64,000 bases of DNA from Spongilla lacustris. Its lineage: Eukaryota > Porifera > Demospongiae > Spongillida > Spongillidae. The stretch spans positions 8,216,624 to 8,280,623 of the forward strand of contig OX442423.1 in the NCBI GenBank assembly GCA_949361645.1, given 5' to 3'. The position numbers were made by a program, and so were the translations under genes. Of this stretch, positions 23,776-32,755 are shown piece after piece. Numbering within the stretch: position 1 is the stretch's first letter; each line of letters begins with the position of its first letter. Under the pieces are notes generated by a model that ran no database searches, had not been told where the DNA came from, and saw only the letters and a list, made by a program, of their open reading frames with translations.

Positions 23776-25090
23776 CCACTTGTACTCCACTGGAGTGTGG
23801 GTCTGCATACTCCTTCTCTATCACCTTGGCCTCCTGTGGGTCTGCATACTCCTTCTCTACCATCTTGGCCTCCTGTGGGTCTGCACACTCCTTCTCTACC
23901 ATCTTGGCCTCCTGTGGGTCTGCATACTCCTTCTCTACCATCTTGGCCTCCTGTGGGTCTGCATACTCCTTCTCTACCATCTTGGCCTCCAGTGGGTCTG
24001 CATACTCCTTCTCTACCACCTTGGCCTCCAGTGGGTCTGCATACTCCTTCTCTACCATCTTGGCCTCCTGTGGGTCTGCATACTCCTTCTCTACCATCTT
24101 GGCCTCCTGTGGGTCTGCACACTCCTTCTCTACCATCTTGGCCTCCTGTGGGTCTGCATACTCCTTCTCTACCATCTTGGCCTCCTGTGGGTCTGCATAC
24201 TCCTTCTCTACCATCTTGGCCTCCTGTGGGTCTGCATACTCCTTCTCTACCATCTTGGCCTCTTGTAGGCCTGCATACTCCTTCTCTACCATCTTGGCCT
24301 CCAGTGGGTCTGCATACTCCTTCTCTACCATCTTGGCCTCCAGTGGGTCTGCATACTCCTTCTCTACCATCTTGGCCTCCTATGGGTCTGCATACTACTT
24401 CTCTACCATCTTGGCCTCCTGTGGGTCTGCATACTCCTTCTCTACCATCTTGGCCTCCTGTAGGTCTGCATACTCCTTCTCTACCACCTTGGCCTCCTGT
24501 GGGTCTGCATACTCCTTCTCTACCATCTTGGCCTCCTGTGGGTCTGCATACTCCTTCTCTACCATCTTGGCCTCCTGTGGGTCTGCATACTCCTTCTCTA
24601 CCATCTTGGCCTCCTGTGGGTCTGCATACTCCTTCTCTACCATCTTGGCATACAGTGGGTCTGCATACTCCTTCTCTACCACCTTGGCCTCCTGTGGGTC
24701 TGCATACTCCTTCTCTACCATCTTGGCCTCCAGTGGGTCTGCATACTCCTTCTCTACCATCTTGGCCTCCTATGGGTCTGCATACTCCTTCTCTACCATC
24801 TTGGCCTCCTGTGGGTCTGCATACTCCTTCTCTACCATCTTGGCCTCCTGTGGGTCTGCATACTCCTTCTCTACCACCTTGGCCTCCTGTGGGTCTGCAT
24901 ACTCCTTCTCTACCATCTTGGCCTCCTGTGGGTCTGCATACTCCTTCTCTACCATCTTGGCCTCCTGTGGGTCTGCATACTCCTTCTCTACCATCTTGGC
25001 CTCCTGTGGGTCCAGGGCATGAGGTCCAATGATACTGTACTCTGAGGGTAATGGTATTAACTCCGCCTCTGGTGGGCGTGCCTGCATCAG
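23776..25090 (-). pseudogene. Orphan gene-B tail exon with about 31 copies of a 13-residue YADP motif
   Basis: Minus strand: a gene-B-like tail start (PPEAELIPLPSEY...ALDP, compare PPEVELMPSPSEY in B1) runs into about 31 exact 39-bp units encoding EAKMVEKEYADPQ and ends EYADPHSSGVQVDPE, as in B1 (EEYADPHSSGVQEDPE). All units keep frame. Variants are mostly Q/L, M/V/I, and Y to C in two units. Three in-frame TAG codons (24770-24772, 24395-24397, 24380-24382) interrupt it; only six YADP copies precede the first. No TM exon is found upstream to about 27 kb, and the likely acceptor (TTCTGATGCAG/G at about 25086) is phase 0, not phase 1. Likely a duplicated, expanded and now orphaned tail exon; a live gene with a distant TM exon is not excluded. 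Confidence 0.65.
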
Positions 25091-25099
25091 AAGTGGACG

Positions 25100-26105
25100 T
25101 GAAACCAAATAAAGGTGATCATATTACCTCTAGAGGGTGTGCCTGCATCAGAAGAGAACAGATGCATTGGGGAAGCCAAATATTAGAGTACATGCTTAGA
25201 AGCATGCATTGGGGCCTGGGGACAAGCCTCATCCACATGAGGCGGCCCCAGCATTTACCGAGGGGAGGGGCCAAGCGAGAGGGGGGGTGCCAACAATGGG
25301 TGTGGCATATTATACTTCGTAATCTTTGACTCTGCCTGGATTGTTGTTAATAAACCTTATTTTTGCATGCGAGTGAGCGCTACCAGCTAAATTTTGCTAC
25401 CAACTGCAGCCACATGTTGTAAATGTTTTTTTGCTGTAATTGACAATAGTTTGGGGATTGGAGCTGAAGTGGGGGGAAGGGGGAGCCATAGCCTGGGGGA
25501 GGGGGGGGGGGGTGGGGCCAAGGCTGCACCTCTGCAATACATACCATACCATGATATGATATTATTCTGACATTTTAACCTGCATGTACATGTAGTGCTG
25601 AAACACTAGTACTTATTTCAGAAGAGGCATTACTTACTGGCATCACTAAAAGTGAAGATGGATGCATTTGCTGGTGATAAGCATTGGAAGTAACTGAAAG
25701 AAATATGAATTTCCCGTTAAGAGTTGACAGATTAGACACATTACAATCTGATCCAAGGTGACCACATCTTTCTGCTTTGAAGACAAGTTGATATTATATT
25801 TGAATCTGTCTATATAGCTGCTTCATATCAATAGGATAATAAGGTTAAGCCATATTCATACTGGGTTATAATTATGTGATTGTGGCGAGGATGGCTCTCG
25901 GACATCTATAATGGCTGCTGGAATTCCTGTTGCATGTAGCCAGCAGTCTCGGCTTCATACTCTAGAGGACACAGTTAGTGATCTGCCATTTGGGAGGCAC
26001 ATGCAATGAGAAGGTGCATCATTTGGGAGGCACCAAATTTGTCACCAGAAAGACAACTGGCCACTTGTCCAAAGAGAAAAAAACACACAGACTATGCAGG
26101 TTGTT
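25100..26105. other. Non-coding spacer upstream of the orphan tail exon
   Basis: It contains a small direct duplication (GGGTGTGCCTGCATCAGAAG near 25135 and a close copy near 25073) and a G-rich tract near 25495-25515. No TM or FN3 exon on the minus strand. Confidence 0.45.
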
Positions 26106-26154
26106 GTTGTCACTTGATATCATGGGGCCACCTGATATCATGTATCATGGGGCG
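26106..26154. repeat. 18-bp tandem repeat, left part
   Basis: Units of CACTTGATATCATGGGGC occur here and continue at 30784-30880 on the other side of the large TIR element, showing that the element inserted into this small minisatellite. Confidence 0.7.
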
Positions 26155-27574
26155 CAGGGAATAATTTAACCGGATTCGCATCGCATTTTGCGAAGCAGTT
26201 TTTATTAGATGCGAAACAACTTCAAAACATTGTCGCAGAAAACTGCGATGCAATCTATCCGTGTTTGCAGGCACGTTGCTCAGTGTAAATGCTACGCGAA
26301 GAGAGTGCATTTATGGTACAAAAGAATTCCAATCAGAAAGCTGGCGCCACGTCGCATCAGCCACACTCACGTGACATCGCGATCGCGACAATTAATGTGA
26401 CGATTAACGATTGCGTACGCGTACGAATGACATGAGCGCGCAGCGTACACAGCCGGCTTCAGGAAGGGGGGTGTCGAATTTTATATTAATATAATTATTA
26501 AGATACCAAATCATTACTAATTAAAATGTCACGGCTGTTTCGAGATGGACATTAGGTTGTTAATTAGAAAACGTATGTATATTACGGTACAATTCTTATC
26601 CGGGTCCCATAGGAGCTCATTAAAATGTGGTCAATGTTCTAATCCCTATTTTGTGAAGATGCGTTTACCATAAAATACCAATATATTTTTTAACTGTTCT
26701 ATATTCAGTTCGGCACTACATAACATCAATGCGCACTATTGAGAGATGTTTTTTTATTAGCCCACTAAAGTCGCGCATCTCACGGTTACTTTGTTTTTGT
26801 TTTGGCATTCCTGAAGCACTCGAACGGCAAGCCGTTTTTCTCGAGAAAATGCCTGAGAAAAGGGTGTGAAATGCACCTTGTTGTAAAGATAGATCATTGC
26901 CCGTTTTAAACATGCCTAGCTTATGTGCAGACTTATTTTCTGAAGCGAGAACAAAACCCTTTACCCTGGACTAGTTAATCATGAATAAAGGGGTATCACG
27001 TGCGCTCATGCTGCAATAGAAGCGGATGGAAATTTCTTCATGTCAAGTGCAGTACAGTGAGTAGGGTATACCGGGCCTTTTATGCGGACAATATTAGTTG
27101 AAAAAAATGTCTCGAGGCAATCTAGAGACAATCTGCAGCTGTGCTAGCCTACTTTCTCTGTGGAACTACTGCTTCCCGCTAATTTCTACAAAACGAAGGC
27201 TTGAAAAGGAGGTTGGGAGGATAGAAAGTGTTAATGGGAGGAGGAAGGTGCTAATCCTTTCATCCCCAAGGCACTATAATATACAGTTCAGCATAGTAAG
27301 CCCCGCCCCTCTGGCGATAATGTTTTCCCCTGCTGCCACGCCCACCTCAGTTTTCACCCTCTTCATGTTGGGGAGTCAGGCATACCTGCTAATTCAAGAT
27401 GTGTTTGGCGAGCTCTACAGGTTTATTTTGACCTTTCCTGCAATGAGACACGGCTATAGCCTATCTACACAATACAAGTGAGTGGAGCAAGTCATGTGAC
27501 TAGAGCTTGTGATGATGTATTGTTGAATGTGTATATCCCACAAGCCACATGTCCTTGTGTTTTGGCCTACATTC

Positions 27575-29204
27575 ACACCCTTTTGCTCCCTCTCCCTCCG
27601 CCTTCCTCGCTCTCCCTCCGCCTTCCCTTCCTCACTCTCCTTTCCCTTCTTTCCTCCCTCCCTCCCTTCCTCCCTCTCCCTTCTTTCCTCCCTCCCTCCC
27701 TCTCCTTCCCTTCTTTCCTTCCTCCCTCTCCTCCTCCCTTCCTCTCTCTCCGCCTTCCTCCCTTCCTCCCTCCCCCTCCCTCCCTCCCCCTCCCTCCCTC
27801 CCTCCCTCCCCCCCTCCCTCCCTCCCTCCCCTCCCCTCCCCTCCCCTCCCTTCCTCCCCTCCCTCCCTTCCTCCCTCCCTCCCTTCCTCCCTCCCCCTCC
27901 CTCCCCTCCCTTCCTCACCCTCCCTTCCTCCTTCCCTCCCCCTCCCTCCCTCCCTCCCTCCCTCCCTCCCTCCCTCCCTCCCTCCCTCCCTCCCTCCCTC
28001 CCTCCCTCCCTCCCTCCCTCCCTCCCTCCCTCCCTCCCTCCCTCCCTCCCTCCCTCCCTCCCTCCCTCCCTCCCTCCCTCCCTCCCTCCCTCCCTCCCTC
28101 CCTCCCTCCCTCCCTCCCTCCCTCCCTCCCTCCCTCCCTCCCTCCCTCCCTCCCTCCCTCCCTCCCTCCCTCCCTCCCTCCCTCCCTCCCTCCCTCCCTC
28201 CCTCCCTCCCTCCCTCCCTCCCTCCCTCCCTCCCTCCCTCCCTCCCTCCCTCCCCCTCCCTCCCTCCCTCCCCCCTCCCTCCCTCCCTCCCTCCCCCCTC
28301 CCTCCCCCTCCCTCCCCCTCCCTCCTCCCTCCCTCCTCCTCCCTCCCTCCCTCCCTCCCTCCCTCCCTCCCTCCCTCCCTCCCTCCCTCCCTCCCTCCCT
28401 CCCTCCCTCCCTCCCTCCCTCCCTCCCTCCCTCCCTCCCTCCCTCCCTCCCTCCCTCCCTCCCTCCCTCCCTCCCTCCCTCCCTCCCTCCCTCCCTCCCT
28501 CCCTCCCTCCCTCCCTCCCTCCCTCCCTCCCTCCCTCCCTCCCTCCCTCCCTCCCTCCCTCCCTCCCTCCCTCCCTCCCTCCCTCCCTCCCTCCCTCCCT
28601 CCCTCCCTCCCTCCCTCCCTCCCTCCCTCCCTCCCTCCCCCTCCCTCCCTCCCTCCCCCCTCCCTCCCTCCCTCCCCCCTCCCTCCCCCTCCCTCCCCCT
28701 CCCTCCTCCCTCCCTCCCCCCTCCCTCCCTCCCCCCTCCCTCCCCCTCCCTCCCCCTCCCTCCCCCCTCCCTCCCTCCTCCTCCCTCCCTCCCTCCCTCC
28801 CTCCCTCCCTCCCTCCCTCCCTCCCTCCCTCCCTCCCTCCCTCCCTCCCTCCCTCCCTCCCTCCCTCCCTCCCTCCCTCCCTCCCTCCCTCCCTCCCTCC
28901 CTCCCTCCCTCCCTCCCTCCCTCCCTCCCTCCCTCCCTCCCTCCCTCCCTCCCTCCCTCCCTCCCTCCCTCCCTCCCTCCCTCCCTCCCTCCCTCCCTCC
29001 CTCCCTCCCTCCCTCCCTCCCTCCCTCCCTCCCTCCCTCCCTCCCTCCCTCCCTCCCTCCCTCCCTCCCTCCCTCCCTCCCTCCCTCCCTCCCTCCCTCC
29101 CTCCCTCCCTCCCTCCCTCCCTCCCTCCCTCCCTCCCTCCCTCCCTCCCTCCCTCCCTCCCTCCCTCCCTCCCTCCCTCCCTCCCTCCCTCCCTCTCTCC
29201 ATCC
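27575..29204. repeat. (CCCT)n polypyrimidine tract, about 1.6 kb
   Basis: An almost pure CCCT/CTCC tetranucleotide array with two irregular blocks (about 28248-28350 and 28635-28790) where units alternate between CCCT and CCCCCT. The first 330 bp are a less regular CT-rich lead-in. The complementary strand is all purine. All frames are open (Ser-Leu-Pro-Pro or Glu-Gly-Gly-Arg) and are not genes. Confidence 0.97.
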
Positions 29205-29481
29205 CTTGTTCACTTATTTTCTTGCTCAATTTGATTATTTTATTTGCATAAGTCTATGTGTTGTGTTTATTTTACTTGTACATGGTCTTTAAGCTGTAGA
29301 GGTTTCTACTGTATTCTGCATGCGTCAAGGGGACTCCGTGTTACATGTGTGGGGCGCGTACTAGTAGAGGCATGATTGTACATGTGTTGTTTTCATGGTT
29401 ATGATGCTGTCATCTAATATAATGTAGTGATCTCAAAGGTCAAACTATGCGGCCACACTCCATGCAGCACACCGCTGACAC

Positions 29482-29745
29482 AACTCAGCACACCTCATCA
29501 CATTTTCCATCCAGCCAGGTGGTGAACCAACCTATATGAACATGGTCCCCTCTAGATGCTAACAGCCAGACTATCATGTGAGCAGCTTCATTGTCATGGC
29601 TACAACTTGTAATGACTCTTCTCATGTACAGATTGGCTCCACCCACTTGCACCTCTACCCCTGTCACTAAGCTACCATTTGTTCTTTGCCTCAGGAACAA
29701 TTCATCCCATGCACGCACTGTCTCTTGACCTCCTCTCTTCCACCG
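29482..29745 (-). CDS. Unrecognised candidate exon inside the long TIR element
   Basis: The minus-strand frame reads ...RAWDELFLRQRTNG..., then LVTGVEVQVGGANLYMRR and ends GWFTTWLDGKCDEVC before a stop at 29485. A possible acceptor (CTAATTAG/CGG) lies at about 29749. Composition is ordinary, non-repetitive and codon-like. I do not recognise the family. It could be part of an element-encoded protein or chance. Confidence 0.25.
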
Positions 29746-29866
29746 CTAATTAGAATGTTGAACCACACACAGCATGAAAAAAAAAAATCAAGGCTAAAGT
29801 TGTATTTATGCATGCTGCGTCAGATCTGGCTACCGTACGTATACTTCAGTTTACTGCCACAGGGAT

Positions 29867-30070
29867 ACAATTAAAGCTCCAATGTTGTTGTCCAAGCTGT
29901 TTAATTGAGAGATCACAGTAATCCATCACCCCTTTTTGAAGTGTGCATGATCGACCATCTACATACAATGATACATGTATTGCAATCGGACCGCCGCCAT
30001 GCTTGTAGTATACATAAATTAATTGGTCGTATTCAGCGCCTTGGTACGACTCACAGAAAATAAGTCTGCT
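29867..30070 (-). CDS. Unrecognised candidate coding segment inside the long TIR element
   Basis: The minus-strand frame contains CESYQGAEYDQLIYVYYKHG, then VSLYVDGRSCTLQKGVMDY and ends CIPVAVN before a stop near 29873. A pyrimidine-rich stretch ending TTGTTAGCAG precedes it at about 30075. An upstream frame (MSYKNLYKRIQKCW) would join in phase only across an implausibly short 29-nt gap. Family unknown. Confidence 0.25.
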
Positions 30071-30783
30071 AACAAAAACAACCAAATCGCATACAACCAG
30101 CACTTCTGTATACGTTTATACAAGTTTTTGTAACTCATGTCAGGCAAATTAACGAAAAAAAGCTTTTTGAAACCAACCACTCTAAATGGAGCGCTATTAG
30201 TCACGGGCCCGTATCATGGCGTATGTTAGCATCAAAAAGATAAAATTTATATCATTGTAGTCCTCGAAGGGTGTGCAACACAGATATTCACCTGTACTGC
30301 GCTTACTTTGAACGGATTACAAAAGATAAGCCGAATTCCAATGCCATGCGATAATGAGGGTCTAGTTACTTGTTACGTACGAAATTGTGGGGACGAGACC
30401 TAATGTCCAGTTTTTCAATGCAATGAAACACCCGTGATGTGTATACGTTTACGCGCAAACGTACGTGGTACATGTACGTACTGCACATGAATATGCCAGA
30501 ACGCCTATGCGACAGTGCCAATACGGGTGGACAAAATCTACAAATATTAAAACTTTCATATAGACGGGGGAGGGGGGGAAGTAGTCGTTTGACTCGTTCG
30601 CCTGAAAGCGATCCAAATGCACGCGGGCGCGTCCGTGGGATAGCTCTGTTTTGTGTTCAAATGAAGAATCATCACACATCTCGGCGGGAACAAATTGCGA
30701 TGCAACTGAACCAAGTTGCTAATCAATTTCGATTTTGCGGAGCAAAATTGCTATGCAATTTCAAAAAAGTAAATTATTCCCTG

Positions 30784-30880
30784 TGGGGTCACCTGATATC
30801 ATAGGGTCACTTGATATCATGGGGTCACTTGATATCATGGGGCCACCTGATATCATGGGGTCACTTGATATCATGGGGAT
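30784..30880. repeat. 18-bp tandem repeat, right part
   Basis: About five units of GGGGTCACTTGATATCAT, the continuation of 26106-26154 beyond the inserted element. Confidence 0.75.
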
Positions 30881-30986
30881 GGGGTCATCCCTACACCTAA
30901 TGATGGTAACAGGTAAATGCAGCTTTTACTAAGTGGGCAGAAATTTTCCTATCACAAGGCTGGTAGTTGAGGAGTGCACACTGGAA

Positions 30987-31084
30987 TTATAAGCAAAGCA
31001 CTCGATCAAGGTACTCTTTAACTGTTGTTAGTAACATATCAAGTAGAGTTCTATTGAATCTTTCTACCATACCATTTCCTTGAG
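30987..31084 (-). pseudogene. Gypsy-type integrase fragment, downstream part
   Basis: The minus-strand reading GNGMVERFNRTLLDMLLTTV plus KEYLDRVL is the conserved segment that follows the SPYHPQ motif in the integrase core of LTR retrotransposons of the Gypsy group. The upstream half lies at 31848-31990. A MITE separates them exactly between Gln and Gly-Asn-Gly. No protease, RT or LTR is visible, so this is a relic. Confidence 0.7.
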
Positions 31085-31847
31085 CAGTGAGGGGGGGGTC
31101 CGATATGAATAATAGATGAGGGGAGGGGCGCGCGCTTCGCGCGCGCAATTTTTTTGTGCATGTTATTCCATAGAGAGATTGCATGGATCACTTGCACTCA
31201 GTTGAACTTAAGTTCTTTTTCCCAGGCTTATGTGGATTTTAAATGGGTGTGTTTAATCTGTCAGTTTCGTCAGATTTGTACGTGCGCTTAGTTACTTCGA
31301 TACTTGAGCCACTTAAAATTTGCATCATACGTATACTCAGATAACCTACATCAAGCAATGAACAGTATTCTATTTCGTCCCCTGTACATTAGCTGCATAA
31401 ATCTTAAGCGGACCTATATACCCAGCAGTTTGAAAACCACTAACTCTTGGCACGTATATTAAAATGCTGGTCAAGTGAGTCATAGAAAAAAATCGCGGGA
31501 ATCACATAGGCGACGCATGCAATTTTACGCGTCACCAGAGATAGTATATCGTCTCTATGTCACTGTCGCGTGTACGAACGATGTCATTGTATGAAGTTAA
31601 ATTAGCTGGCTCCGCCCCCCCCCCCCCCCCCTCCCCCCTTCCAGGTTAAATTTTGTAATTTACCCTTCGACGCCTATATGATATACGAAGAATGCAAAGC
31701 GACGATTTCAACGACGCGTCGTCAAGGAACAATACACCGAGCACCTTTATGCGCACGTGACTGGGGTATTAATAGTAATTATATTCATCATGGGTCCTGA
31801 GGGGGGGGGTCCGGACCCCCATGACCCCCTCGCTGGATCCGCCCTTG
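31085..31847. mobile_element. MITE inserted in a Gypsy integrase relic; 5-bp duplication TTGAG
   Basis: The left end CAGTGAGGGGGGGGTCCGAT and right end GGATCCGCCCTTG are flanked by TTGAG on both sides (31080-31084, 31848-31852). Removing the insert and one TTGAG joins the integrase reading frame as HPQ-GNG. It contains a GC-rich hairpin near 31128-31146 (GCGCGCTTCGCGCGC) and a C-run near 31615-31631. Same family as 43940-44667 and 52729-53384. The left end lacks part of the usual GCGGATCC terminus. Confidence 0.75.
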
Positions 31848-31990
31848 TTGAGGGTGGTAGGGAGAAGTGTGTGACTTGATCCACGTACCATACATGGTCA
31901 GTTGTGAGGCTAGTTGTGCACTGTGGTGGGTACTAAGCTCTAGAAGGGAAGGTAGCCAGACAGTCTACCAAATCAGTGAAACAGGATGTA
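31848..31990 (-). pseudogene. Gypsy-type integrase fragment, upstream part
   Basis: The minus-strand frame ends IKSHTSPYHPQ at the MITE boundary, the integrase core motif preceding GNGMVERFN on the other side. Upstream residues are degenerate. Confidence 0.55.
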
Positions 31991-32755
31991 TGGTGTGGAA
32001 TCCGTGCAAAAATTAGAAATTTTTTATGAGGGTGAAATTTTTCATGACACACCTCGTTAATCGTGCAAATATTAGTCATGACGTATCTCGCGTAGCTCAT
32101 GAGGGTGAAATTTCTCATGACGTACCTCGCGTAGCTCATGAGGGTGAAATTTCTCATGACGTACCTCGCGTAGCTCATGAGGGTGAAATTTCTCATGACG
32201 TACCTCGCGTAGCTCATGAGGGTGAAATTTCTCATGACGTACCTCGCGTAGCTCATGAGGGTGAAATTTCTCATGACGTACCTCGCGTAGCTCATGAGGG
32301 TGAAATTTCTCATGACGTACCTCGCGTAGCTCATGAGGGTGAAATTTCTCATGACGTACCTCGCGTAGCTCATGAGGGTGAAATTTCTCATGACGTACCT
32401 CGCGTAACTCATGAGGGTGAAATTTTTCATGACGTACCTGCGTAGTTCATGACGTACCTCGTTTAGCTCATGAGGGTGAAATTTTTCATGACGTACCTCG
32501 CGTAGCTCATGAGGGTGAACTTTCTCATGACGTACCTCGCGTAGCTCATGAGGGTGAAATTTTTCATGATACACCTCGCGGAGCTCATGAGGGTGATATT
32601 TTTCATGATGTATCTCGCATAAATGGATCGAAAATAGATTTCAAAAAAGTACCGTAAGTGTTAAGTACTGTACCGCGTACCGTACCATGCCATGCCATGC
32701 ACGGCTTGCAATTGGTCCCGAATCCCACGTTTCTGTATTCCAAACAATTTACTTG
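31985..32755 (+). mobile_element. Repetitive element with internal 39-bp tandem core, copy 1
   Basis: Unique flanks (TGGAATCCGTGCAAAAATTA on the left; CCCGAATCCCACGTTTCTGT on the right) enclose about 14 units of a 39-bp repeat (GAGGGTGAAATTTCTCATGA plus CGTACCTCGCGTAGCTCAT). The same flank-core-flank structure occurs inverted at 50085-50770, so the unit was dispersed as a whole. Both strands are open in the core (EISHDVPRVAHEG), a repeat artefact. Class unknown. Confidence 0.75.

Larger units (their letters stand above)
26155..30783. mobile_element. Long TIR element, about 4.6 kb, containing the CCCT array
   Basis: The left end CAGGGAATAATTTAACC and right end AAATTATTCCCTG are the inverse of the two ends of the 673-bp element at 21898-22570; homology extends about 300 bp inward at each side. 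The interior holds a 1.6-kb CCCT tract and a few unrecognised coding-like stretches on the minus strand (about 26780-26850, 29482-29745, 29876-30070). I do not see a recognisable transposase. The flanking bases do not form a clean duplication, since both flanks are the same 18-bp repeat. Confidence 0.6.

Noticed and set aside
23797..25032. Plus-strand open frames of about 400 codons (LHTPSLPSWPPVG type)
   Set aside because: Antisense of the gene-B tail repeat; the minus frame has homology to the B1 tail exon, the plus frames have none.
27098..27481. 127-codon plus open frame before the CCCT tract
   Set aside because: No domain, no splice or start context, and no homologue elsewhere in the window; left out as unsupported.
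27454..29292. Open frames of 400-600 codons rich in Ser-Leu-Pro-Pro or Arg-Glu-Gly-Gly
   Set aside because: CCCT microsatellite read in every frame on both strands.
32026..32445. EISHDVPRVAHEG-repeat protein
   Set aside because: Tandem core of a dispersed element; both strands are open and the unit count varies between copies.
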